A stretch of DNA of 64,000 nucleotides, taken from positions 1 to 64,000 of the forward strand of contig NZ_CYSD01000019.1 in the NCBI RefSeq assembly GCF_001458415.1. Direction: 5' to 3'. The first letter of the stretch is position 1, and the number at the start of each line of letters is the position of its first letter. The DNA comes from Tritonibacter multivorans (GTDB taxonomy: Bacteria > Pseudomonadota > Alphaproteobacteria > Rhodobacterales > Rhodobacteraceae). Shown here one piece after another: positions 1 to 6,622 of the stretch. The notes under the pieces are model-generated. The model did no database searches. It saw only the letters and a program-made list of their open reading frames with translations, and was not told the DNA's origin. The translations under genes were made by a program, and so were the position numbers.

Positions 1-181
1 CACGAGCAAGATCCAGATCTTTGTCGGACACCACATCGGTGTCCCGATGCGCGGTGACCCATTTGTTCAATGTCGATAAGCCAACACCCAAATCTGAGGC
101 CACTTGTTTGCGTGTCAGCCCACTCGTGAGCGCGATCCGCACCGCGTCAGCCCGGAACTCATCCGTCCGTTTCAATCCCAT
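1..181 (-). mobile_element. IS3-family transposase OrfA, partial (3' part off the left edge)
   Basis: The minus strand from the ATG at 181 reads MGLKRTDEFRADAVRIALTS and continues with a helix-turn-helix, RKQVASDLGVGLSTLNKWV, typical of the short OrfA (HTH_Tnp_1) of IS3-family elements. OrfA binds the element ends and is normally joined to the OrfB integrase by -1 frameshifting; that part lies outside the window. The start has a good ribosome site (AAGGAGACGAACT just upstream). The GC and wording differ from the flanking hsdR remnant. The element end probably lies between about 233 and 246, because the hsdR reading resumes at 247. Only the first 60 codons are visible, so whether the element is intact is unknown. 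Confidence 0.85.
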
Positions 182-246
182 AGTTCGTCTCCTTTGTTGC
201 AATAAATGCTATCAAAGGAGCGGCATCAAACCGTGACAGGTCCAGA
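182..246. repeat. probable terminal region of the IS3-family element
   Basis: This non-coding stretch sits between the transposase start and the resumption of the HsdR reading at 247. Read on the minus strand, 229-244 gives TGGACCTGTCACGGTT, a TG-initiated GC-rich end of the kind IS3-family elements carry. The matching opposite end and any target duplication lie outside the window, so the exact boundary is inferred. Confidence 0.5.
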
Positions 247-903
247 ATGAGTAAACGCGAAAGGGAGTTCGCTGTCGGGCAACTTATTTCAGATGCTATT
301 GCGGACGCAAACATAATTGATGTGCTTGCCGCGGCGGGAATGAAAAGCCCCGAGATCTCTGTTCTCTCCGAAGAATTCCTTTCCGAAATTCAGAACATCA
401 AGCAAAAAAACCTCGCTCTAGATGCGCTCAGAAAGCTACTTGCGGGTGAAATTAAAGCCCGACAGAAAAGGAACGTCGTAGAGGCCAAAGCCTTCTCAGA
501 ACGTCTGGAAGCGGCCGTGGCGCGTTACCACGCCAACGCAATCACGAGTCTTGAGATGATCCAAGAGCTTATCAATATGGCCAAGGACTTAAATGCGTCA
601 GTCCAACGAGGAGATGACCTTGGCTTGAGCGAAGAAGAGTTGGCTTTCTATGACGCCCTTTCGCAAAACCACAGCGCTGTGGAGGTTCTGGGAAACGAAG
701 AGCTTCGGAAAATCGCCCACGTTTTGGTTGAGCAGCTCCAACAAAACGTCACCGTTGACTGGCACCTGAAGGAAAGCGCACGCGCCAAGTTGCGAGTTTT
801 GGTCCGCCGTATTTTGAAAAAGTTCGGCTATCCACCAGATCTCGCTCCAGTGGCGATCAGTACCGTGCTCAGTCAGGCTGAAGCACTCCTGAAGTGGAAA
901 TAG
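247..903 (+). pseudogene. hsdR: hsdR remnant: C-terminal part of a type I restriction enzyme subunit R, truncated by an IS
   Basis: The 218 codons match the extreme C-terminal helical region of HsdR: a stretch with AAGMKSPEISVLSEEFL, then NLALDALRKLLAGEIKAR, then LGLSEEELAFYDAL, then VTVDWHLKESARAKLRVLVR and KKFGYPPDLAP. In complete HsdR (about 1,000 residues) this region follows the nuclease and the two RecA-like helicase domains and contacts the methyltransferase core. None of those domains is here, so no restriction activity can come from this piece. The ATG at 247 is probably an internal codon exposed by the insertion. hsdM and hsdS, if present, would be beyond the left edge. A hairpin terminator follows. 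Confidence 0.85.
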
Positions 904-919
904 GCCCGCGCACCAGTGA

Positions 920-951
920 GGTATCGGGTTTTCCCGAATTCACCCGATACC
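920..951. repeat. inverted repeat downstream of the hsdR remnant
   Basis: GGTATCGGG (920-928) and CCCGATACC (943-951) are perfect 9-bp arms around a 14-nt loop. It lies just upstream of a second hairpin at 961. It may be part of a double terminator or the scar of an island boundary. Confidence 0.5.
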
Positions 952-960
952 ACATATGGA

Positions 961-982
961 TAGAGCGCCGAAAGGCGCTCTA
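961..982 (+). terminator. hairpin terminator after hsdR remnant
   Basis: TAGAGCGCC and GGCGCTCTA form a 9-bp perfect stem with a GAAA tetraloop, followed by TATCTT. The U-tract is weak, but stem and loop are typical of an intrinsic terminator for the former hsd operon. Confidence 0.6.
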
Positions 983-1054
983 TATCTTGATCAAACCAAA
1001 GCTTCGCGAAATCTTTGCCCCGATTTCGAGACAACTTTACCCCGATTTACACGC

Positions 1055-1366
1055 TCAGTGCGTCCAGGGGCTGCGGCGGTTGGTGGCAAAGTTTTCGCCG
1101 TAGCCACCGGCGCGGATATTGGCCGCGCGGGATTTGGGTTCGGTGAGCTGCGCGTCAATCCCATGGGCAGAGGCATATTCCAGCGCCTCTTCCTTGGTGG
1201 CGAACTTCAGGCGCACTTGGCTTTGCGTGTCGGTGGAAGAGGTCCACCCCATCAGCGGGTCCACTTCGCGCGCGCTCTCCTGTGCGAATTCCAGCACCCA
1301 TTTACGGGTCTTTGCCATGCCAGAAGTCATAGCATTACGGGCCGGACGGTAGATGCGTGCGCGCAT
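1055..1366 (-). CDS. NDUFS4-like complex I accessory subunit (ETC complex I subunit family)
   Basis: The 103-residue product starts [16 protein letters not shown] and ends in [17 protein letters not shown], matching the short alphaproteobacterial homologue of the mitochondrial 18-kDa NDUFS4 (AQDQ) subunit. It contains the conserved KTRKWVLEF and [12 protein letters not shown] segments. The protein is expected to bind the peripheral arm of NADH:ubiquinone oxidoreductase on the cytoplasmic side. The ATG at 1366 is preferred over an upstream GTG at 1378 because family members begin at MRARIY and GGAGAG sits directly in front of it. It is transcribed divergently from uvrB across a 198-bp gap and is not linked to a nuo operon here. 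Confidence 0.85.
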   Translation of the reverse strand: MRARIYRPARNAMTSGMAKTRKWVLEFAQESAREVDPLMGWTSSTDTQSQVRLKFATKEEALEYASAHGIDAQLTEPKSRAANIRAGGYGENFATNRRSPWTH

Positions 1367-1482
1367 GTCTCTCTCCACGAGGTGAATCTATCCCCTGCCT
1401 TTTATCCCCCATCACGGGCAAGCGGCAAGGCCACAAATAGAGTGCCTTTAAAGGGTTACCCGACCGTTGCGCGACATGCACA

Positions 1483-1503
1483 TTTGACAGGATGTTTGAC
1501 AGG
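1483..1503. promoter_or_regulatory. direct repeat TTTGACAGG upstream of uvrB, possible promoter element
   Basis: TTTGACAGG occurs at 1483-1491 and again at 1495-1503, a 12-bp period. Each copy contains TTGACA, a consensus -35 hexamer. They lie 62-82 bp upstream of the uvrB start. No clear -10 or alphaproteobacterial LexA box (GTTC-N7-GTTC) was seen, so SOS control is not evident from the sequence. Confidence 0.3.
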
Positions 1504-1564
1504 CCTCTTGAAACAGAACAAAAACAGATCAAATGCTGACGGACGGCTGACAAGGAACCCGCCC

Positions 1565-3757
1565 ATGCCCTATGCCAATTCCGACAATTCCCTGCCCATG
1601 ATGGCGGACCGCGCGCCTGAACGCCGTGAAAAGCTCGAGGGCGGTAAAGCTTTCACAATGCACACAAAATTCAGCCCCGCAGGCGATCAGCCGACGGCCA
1701 TTGCAGAGCTGTCACAGGGTGTGCGGGACGGCGAACGGGATCAGGTGCTGTTGGGGGCGACCGGCACCGGCAAGACCTTCACCATGGCCAAGATCATCGA
1801 GGAAACCCAACGCCCGGCGATCATCCTTGCGCCCAATAAAACCCTCGCTGCGCAGCTTTACGGTGAATTCAAGGGCTTCTTCCCCGAAAACTCTGTCGAG
1901 TATTTTGTGTCTTTCTACGACTATTACCAGCCCGAGGCTTACGTTCCGCGCAGCGACACATACATCGAAAAAGAAAGCCAGATTAACGAACAGATCGACC
2001 GCATGCGCCACTCGGCGACGCGGGCGCTGTTGGAACGTGACGATGTGATCATTATCGCCTCGGTCTCCTGTATTTACGGCATTGGTTCGGTCGAAACCTA
2101 CTCGGCCATGACGCAGGATCTGATCGTGGGCCAGGACTATGACCAGCGCCAGATCATGGCCGATCTGGTGGCCCAGCAGTACAAACGCAACGATCAGGCG
2201 TTTCAGCGTGGCTCCTTCCGGGTGCGCGGCGACACGCTCGAAATCTTCCCCGCCCACCTTGAGGACCGCGCCTGGAAGCTGTCGTTCTTTGGCGAAGAGC
2301 TGGAGCAGATCACCGAATTCGACCCGCTCACCGGCGAACGCACTGGCAGTTTCGAGAAGATCCGTGTCTACGCCAACAGCCACTACGTGACCCCCAAGCC
2401 GACCCTGAAACAGGCGGTGATCCACATCAAAAACGAACTGCGCCAGCGGCTGGATCAGCTGACCGGCGAAGGCAAACTGCTCGAGGCGCAGCGCCTCGAA
2501 CAGCGCACCAATTTCGACATTGAAATGCTGGAGGCCACCGGCCATTGCAACGGGATCGAGAACTATTCGCGCTACCTCACCGGCCGCGCACCGGGAGAGC
2601 CGCCCCCCACCCTGTTTGAATTCATCCCCGACGATGCCATTGTTTTTGCTGACGAAAGTCATGTCTCGGTGCCGCAGATCGGTGGCATGTACCGGGGCGA
2701 CCACCGGCGCAAATTCACGCTGGCCGAACACGGCTTCCGCCTGCCCTCCTGCATGGACAACCGCCCGCTGAAGTTCGAGGAATGGGACGCCATGCGGCCC
2801 CAGTCGGTCTTTGTCTCCGCGACGCCCGCAGCCTGGGAGCTGGAACAATCCGGCGGTGTCTTTGCCGAACAGGTCATTCGCCCTACAGGGCTCTTGGACC
2901 CCGAGGTCGAAATCCGCCCCGTCGCCATGCAGGTTGATGATCTCTTGGACGAAATCCGCCAGGTCAGCGCCAAGGGCTTCCGCACGTTGGCCACCGTTCT
3001 GACCAAACGCATGGCCGAAGACCTGACCGAATACCTGCATGAACAGGGCATCAAGGTGCGCTACATGCACAGCGACATCGACACGCTGGAGCGGATCGAG
3101 ATCCTGCGCGACCTGCGCCTTGGGGCCTTCGACGTGCTCGTGGGCATCAACCTGTTGCGCGAGGGGCTCGACATCCCCGAATGCGGGCTGGTCGCCATTT
3201 TGGACGCGGACAAAGAAGGCTTCTTGCGGTCCGAGACCTCGCTGGTGCAGACCATCGGCCGCGCCGCGCGCAACGCCGAAGGCCGCGTCATCATGTATGC
3301 CGACAAGATCACCGGGTCGATGGAACGCGCGATGGATGAAACCAACCGCCGCCGCGAAAAGCAGATGGCCTATAACCTTGAACACGGCATCACGCCCGAG
3401 ACGGTGCAGAAAAACGTCGAAGACGTGCTGGCGGGCCTTTACGAGGGCGACGTGGACATGAACCGCGTCACCGCCACCGTCGACAAGCCGATGCATGGCG
3501 CAAATCTGGAGGCGCATCTGAACGGCCTCAAGGAAGAAATGCGCAAAGCTGCCGAGAATCTGGAGTTCGAGGAAGCCGCCCGCCTGCGCGACGAGGTCAA
3601 ACGGCTGGAGGCCGTGGACCTCGCCGTAAGCGACGACCCGCTGGCCCGGCAATCGGCGGTAGAGGCCGCCTCCGAGGCCGCCGTGAAGTCAAGGGGCCGC
3701 TCAACCGCTGGACGAGCAGGCCAACGTGGGGGTAATGTGAAGCGAAGGGGCAGATAA
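1565..3757 (+). CDS. uvrB: UvrABC excinuclease subunit B
   Basis: UvrB receives damaged DNA from UvrA, verifies the lesion and recruits UvrC for dual incision in nucleotide excision repair. The 730-residue product has the Walker A GATGTGKT at about residues 64-71, the damage-probing beta-hairpin motif YYQPEAYVP, the DESHV box, helicase motif VI region TIGRAARN, and a C-terminal UVR domain ([16 protein letters not shown]) that binds UvrC. The start at 1565 (MPYANSDN) gives the short N-terminal extension usual in Rhodobacterales and has AAGGA 8 bases upstream; the longer open frame to 956 has no support. The basic tail [14 protein letters not shown] is a lineage-type extension. The gene appears monocistronic and is followed by an AT-rich islet. 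Confidence 0.97.
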   Translation: MPYANSDNSLPMMADRAPERREKLEGGKAFTMHTKFSPAGDQPTAIAELSQGVRDGERDQVLLGATGTGKTFTMAKIIEETQRPAIILAPNKTLAAQLYGEFKGFFPENSVEYFVSFYDYYQPEAYVPRSDTYIEKESQINEQIDRMRHSATRALLERDDVIIIASVSCIYGIGSVETYSAMTQDLIVGQDYDQRQIMADLVAQQYKRNDQAFQRGSFRVRGDTLEIFPAHLEDRAWKLSFFGEELEQITEFDPLTGERTGSFEKIRVYANSHYVTPKPTLKQAVIHIKNELRQRLDQLTGEGKLLEAQRLEQRTNFDIEMLEATGHCNGIENYSRYLTGRAPGEPPPTLFEFIPDDAIVFADESHVSVPQIGGMYRGDHRRKFTLAEHGFRLPSCMDNRPLKFEEWDAMRPQSVFVSATPAAWELEQSGGVFAEQVIRPTGLLDPEVEIRPVAMQVDDLLDEIRQVSAKGFRTLATVLTKRMAEDLTEYLHEQGIKVRYMHSDIDTLERIEILRDLRLGAFDVLVGINLLREGLDIPECGLVAILDADKEGFLRSETSLVQTIGRAARNAEGRVIMYADKITGSMERAMDETNRRREKQMAYNLEHGITPETVQKNVEDVLAGLYEGDVDMNRVTATVDKPMHGANLEAHLNGLKEEMRKAAENLEFEEAARLRDEVKRLEAVDLAVSDDPLARQSAVEAASEAAVKSRGRSTAGRAGQRGGNVKRRGR

Positions 3758-3781
3758 CCCCTCCAACGCTATTCCCAAAAG

Positions 3782-3892
3782 CTATTTTTTTGTTGATTTG
3801 GGCGGTGGTGTAGGACGCGGTGCAGGTTTCGGTGCACCTTTATTGTCATTCATTATTCCACGTGTTGGTGGAGGAGCTGGACGCTTGGCCAT
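3782..3892 (-). CDS. possible 36-residue Pro/Lys-rich small protein (doubtful)
   Basis: The minus-strand frame from the ATG at 3892 encodes MAKRPAPPPTRGIMNDNKGA followed by a Pro/Lys-rich tail ending STKK. It has a convincing ribosome site (TTTAGGAATTTCAATG). It overlaps the start region of the plus-strand membrane-protein gene head to head, which is hard to reconcile with both being translated. I do not recognise it. It may be an artefact of the Gly-rich reading on the other strand. Confidence 0.25.
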   Translation of the reverse strand: MAKRPAPPPTRGIMNDNKGAPKPAPRPTPPPKSTKK

Positions 3893-4391
3893 TGAAATTC
3901 CTAAATCGTTATCTTTCCACGACGATACAAAACTAAAAATTGCTTGTGAAGCACTGAGGCAAACCGAGTTGCAATTGGAAGATTTCATCTCTTTGGCGAA
4001 CAATTCGGACCAGAGGGCGATGGCAATGGCCGCTGCAAATATTGGTTTAGCTACTGTGGTCGTGACGCTGTCTGGAATTTGCCCTAGCCCACCTGTCGCA
4101 TTCCTAAGCTGTGTGGGGTTCGTTTTCTGTTTCGTGCTGTCCGTTAAATCAGGTAGCCCAAGAAGATTTTATGTGCGCGGCCACAACTGGAAGGATTGGG
4201 TAGGGCACATAGATGAAAACGACACCTTCTACGATGCCATTTCATCGCAAGCCGAGGAAAATGACTACCGTATCGAACAAAATCTAAAGGACATGGCTAA
4301 CCTTGCTCGAACACAGAAGCAAGCATTGACTTTTTCAGCGTACTGTCTTGTTTTTTTTGTTTTCGGGCAACTTGGCGCCGTTGTCATGTAG
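3885..4391 (+). CDS. unknown small membrane protein in an AT-rich islet
   Basis: About 168 residues from a TTG at 3885 (preceded by GGAGGAG, spacing 8). An upstream in-frame TTG at 3798 would add 29 Gly-rich residues and has weaker support. Visible layout: an amphipathic N-terminal helix with the phrase NNSDQRAMAMAAAN, a hydrophobic hairpin (GLATVVVTLSGI, then PPVAFLSCVGFVFCFVLSV), a polar segment with FYVRGHNWKDWVGHID and DYRIEQNLKDMANLA, and a final hydrophobic helix. This resembles a family of small membrane proteins scattered in alphaproteobacterial accessory regions; I know no function for it. The DNA is clearly richer in A/T than uvrB, suggesting acquisition. Confidence 0.65.
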   Translation: MAIEIPKSLSFHDDTKLKIACEALRQTELQLEDFISLANNSDQRAMAMAAANIGLATVVVTLSGICPSPPVAFLSCVGFVFCFVLSVKSGSPRRFYVRGHNWKDWVGHIDENDTFYDAISSQAEENDYRIEQNLKDMANLARTQKQALTFSAYCLVFFVFGQLGAVVM

Positions 4392-4401
4392 GGCGGAAAA
4401 T

Positions 4402-4455
4402 GCGCCCGACCTCGGGAGGAAGCGAATGCGCCCTCCCGTGGGGGAGGTCGGGCGC
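4402..4455. repeat. long nested inverted repeat (hairpin) after the AT-rich islet
   Basis: GCGCCCGACCTC (4402-4413) pairs perfectly with GAGGTCGGGCGC (4444-4455), and inside it GGGAGG (4414-4419) pairs with CCTCCC (4432-4437). The result is a two-tier stem of about 18 bp with an asymmetric bulge. There is no T-tract. It could be a strong terminator, a REP-like unit or the edge of the islet. Confidence 0.65.
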
Positions 4456-4568
4456 AGTCCGTGCTCTGCACGGACGGGGTGGCCTTCAAAAACGTGACCG
4501 CTATTGAATAACACCGCCCTCTGCGCGACCTATATACCTATTGAACCCTCATCAGTTGGTCCCGCCTC

Positions 4569-4961
4569 ATGCGTATGCGTCCCTTTGCCCTTCTCGCCCT
4601 GCCCCTCCTGGCCGCCTGCGCCTCGCCCTATGATCGTTGTGTCAAACAGAACAGCGGCGACTATCTGCGGCTGAGCGCACAGATCGAGACGACCGAGGGC
4701 AATATCGACCGCGGCTACGCGATCCACACACAGACCGTTCCGGAAACGGTTTGGGAGCACTGCCCGCGCTATAAGGATGGGAAAATCATTGGCTACCGCC
4801 TCTGCCCCGAGACGTATTACCGCGAGATTGAAACCCCGGTGGTGATCTCTGTGCCCTCAGAACGCGAGCGGCTGAAACGCCTGAGCCGCGAACGCGCGGC
4901 GCTGCAACCGCGCCACGACAGCGTGACCGAACAATGCCGCGCGGCGCACCCCCCGAAATAA
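4569..4961 (+). CDS. small predicted lipoprotein, Cys-rich
   Basis: A 130-residue protein with a type II signal peptide: MRMRPFALLALPLLAACASP, lipobox LAAC, predicted mature Cys near residue 16. The mature part contains paired cysteines (YDRCVKQ, EHCPRYK, YRLCPETY, EQCRAAH) and a helical SERERLKRLSRERAAL segment. It resembles a Rhodobacterales lipoprotein family, often misannotated in databases as excinuclease subunit B, presumably from uvrB proximity. Its role is unknown. An ATG at 4575 is an alternative start. It is separated from the membrane protein by the nested hairpin and stands alone. Confidence 0.75.
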   Translation: MRMRPFALLALPLLAACASPYDRCVKQNSGDYLRLSAQIETTEGNIDRGYAIHTQTVPETVWEHCPRYKDGKIIGYRLCPETYYREIETPVVISVPSERERLKRLSRERAALQPRHDSVTEQCRAAHPPK

Positions 4962-4984
4962 CGGGGCGCGCGCCGCACAGAGGA

Positions 4985-5302
4985 TCAGTAGACCGCTGCC
5001 ACGTCATACAAGACGGGCTCAAAGCTTTTGCACATTTCATTGATCTTGCGGCTGCGCTCGCGCATCTCCGCACTGCGCAGCATGGCCAGGAAATCCTCGC
5101 GCCGCGCCCATTGGCTGTAATTGGCGATCCGGCACTGGGCGTCGTTCACATGCAGCCCCGCCGCAATAAAGCCCGGCTGCTTCGACACAAAGTCGGAGAT
5201 CGCATCCTGCAACAGTTCAAGCACGTCCTGACAGGTTCCGGGCGTGACCTCAAAGGTGGTGATGACGGTCTGGACCTCGGTGGAAAGTTCGATTTTCGGC
5301 AT
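4985..5302 (-). CDS. ABM-superfamily (antibiotic biosynthesis monooxygenase-like) protein
   Basis: A 105-residue dimeric alpha-beta barrel type protein. It has two beta-alpha-beta halves, with EVQTVITTFEVTPGTCQDVL at the N-terminus, KQPGFIAAGLHVN in the middle and NYSQWARREDFLAML following, the usual ABM pattern (long-chain fold; some members are cofactor-free oxygenases, others heme-degrading or detoxifying). The ATG at 5302 has an excellent AGGAGG 8 bases upstream; the longer open frame has no support. The substrate cannot be read from the sequence. It is convergent with the lipoprotein gene and divergent from the barrel-protein gene at 5428. Confidence 0.75.
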   Translation of the reverse strand: MPKIELSTEVQTVITTFEVTPGTCQDVLELLQDAISDFVSKQPGFIAAGLHVNDAQCRIANYSQWARREDFLAMLRSAEMRERSRKINEMCKSFEPVLYDVAAVY

Positions 5303-5427
5303 GGCTGGCTCCTCCTGTCGCTGGCTCCTCTGCTCCAGCGTAACCGCAAACGCTTGAAAGTCGATGGTCTTTTGCCCTAGGCTCAACCTATGCGGGTGGG
5401 CGCGGGGCAGAGGCAAAGGCAGGCGCA

Positions 5428-6111
5428 ATGCGGCAGCACAGGCTGGCTCTGGGGCTCTTGGCCCTGATGTGGACCCTTGGCGCAGGCCGCCCGGTGGACG
5501 CGGGTGCCTGGATGCAGCGACCCAAGACGGGCTTTGCGGCACTGGACCTGCGCTATCGGCCCACGCAGGGGCGCGAGCTGGGGTTTTATGGCACCTATGG
5601 GCTGTCTGAACGGCTGACGCTGGGTTTGGACATAAATGATACAAGCCGCGGATCGGCCCATGCGCTGGGGTTTGTGCGGCTGCCCCTGCGACAGGCGGAC
5701 AGCGGCTGGCAGATCGCCACAGAGCTGGCTGTTGGGGCAAACCGCGACGCGGGACACTGGCTGGTGATGCAGCGCTATGGGCTGTCGGTTGGGCGCGGAG
5801 TGCAGCTGGGCGCACGGTCTGGCTGGGTCACCGCGGATCTGACCCGCGAAAGCCGCAGTGGCGGATACAGCAAAGCCTGGAAGCTGGATGCCACCCTTGG
5901 CCTGAGCCCGCCCAAAGGGCGGCGCCTTGCGCCGATGTTTCAGATCGAATTGCACCGCCCCGACGACGGCGCAGGCACCTTCGCCCTCTTGCCCTCCCTG
6001 CGCCTGTCGCGGCGGGCAAAACGGACATGGCTCGGCGGTCTGGAATGGCGCAGAACGCAAGGTGAGGATCAGGTGCTGGGCATTCGCTTTGGCCTGTGGC
6101 AGGATTTCTGA
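5428..6111 (+). CDS. predicted secreted outer-membrane barrel-like protein, unknown function
   Basis: 227 residues with a signal peptide (hydrophobic LALGLLALMWTLGAG, probable cleavage after VDA near residue 25). The mature sequence is a run of alternating short strands (LGFYGTYGLSERLTLGLDIN, ALGFVRLPL, WQIATELAVGA, VLGIRFGLWQDF) and ends in Phe, as expected of a small outer-membrane beta-barrel recognised by BAM. There are no catalytic motifs. The PPOx-fold gene follows 31 bp downstream on the same strand, so the two may be co-transcribed. I do not recognise a named family. Confidence 0.6.
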   Translation: MRQHRLALGLLALMWTLGAGRPVDAGAWMQRPKTGFAALDLRYRPTQGRELGFYGTYGLSERLTLGLDINDTSRGSAHALGFVRLPLRQADSGWQIATELAVGANRDAGHWLVMQRYGLSVGRGVQLGARSGWVTADLTRESRSGGYSKAWKLDATLGLSPPKGRRLAPMFQIELHRPDDGAGTFALLPSLRLSRRAKRTWLGGLEWRRTQGEDQVLGIRFGLWQDF

Positions 6112-6142
6112 GACCCGGATTTTCTGAAAGACAGCGCCGCCG

Positions 6143-6622
6143 ATGACCTCCCCCATCCGCCCCACCGATAATGAGGCCCGCAGCCTAGCGCGCCAATTGA
6201 TGCAAGACGCCCGCTTTGCAGCCCTTGCGGTGACGGATGACGCGGGTTGCCCGACGCTCAGCCGGGTGGCCTTTGGCCTGTCGCCCGCGGGCGCACCGGT
6301 TTCGCTGGTGTCAACGCTCGCCAGCCACACGCAGGCGCTCATGGCGCGTCCGGACTGTGCCCTGATGGTCGGGGAGCCGGGCGACAAAGGCGACCCGCTG
6401 ACCCATCCGCGCCTGACCCTGCAGGGGCGGGCCGAGATCCTGCCCAACAACACAAACGCCCATACAGAGATGGCCGCGCATTACCTGCGCGACCATCCCA
6501 AGGCCAAGCTTTATGTTGGGTTCGGCGATTTCCACTTCCTGAAGATCACCGTCACGGGTGCGTTTCTGAACGGCGGGTTTGGCAAGGCGTTTCACCTCAG
6601 CCCCGCCGATCTGGGCCTTTAG
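6143..6622 (+). CDS. PPOx-fold (pyridoxamine 5'-phosphate oxidase-like / HugZ-type) protein
   Basis: 159 residues. The N-terminal split-barrel phrases ARQLMQDARFAALAVTDDAG, PTLSRVAFGLSP and VSLVSTLASHTQALMARPDC match the FMN- or heme-binding PPOx-like family that includes HugZ. The C-terminal DUF2470 domain of full HugZ is absent, so it is the short form. The residues GDPLTHPRLTLQGRAE fit the cofactor-binding strand pair. The likely role is flavin-dependent redox or heme handling; the substrate is unknown. Its TAG stop overlaps the TAA of the convergent beta-helix gene by 4 bases (6619-6622). Confidence 0.8.
   Translation: MTSPIRPTDNEARSLARQLMQDARFAALAVTDDAGCPTLSRVAFGLSPAGAPVSLVSTLASHTQALMARPDCALMVGEPGDKGDPLTHPRLTLQGRAEILPNNTNAHTEMAAHYLRDHPKAKLYVGFGDFHFLKITVTGAFLNGGFGKAFHLSPADLGL

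Noticed and set aside
956-1564. N-terminal extension of the uvrB frame back to 956
   Set aside because: It overlaps the NDUFS4-like gene on the other strand, has no UvrB similarity, and a good start with ribosome site exists at 1565.
1379-1564. SOS (LexA) box upstream of uvrB
   Set aside because: No GTTC-N7-GTTC or GAAC-N7-GTTC arrangement of the alphaproteobacterial type was found, only the TTTGACAGG direct repeat.
1712-3652. 646-codon minus-strand frame across uvrB
   Set aside because: It lies entirely antisense to a perfectly conserved uvrB and has no recognisable domain; long antisense frames are expected in GC-rich codon usage.
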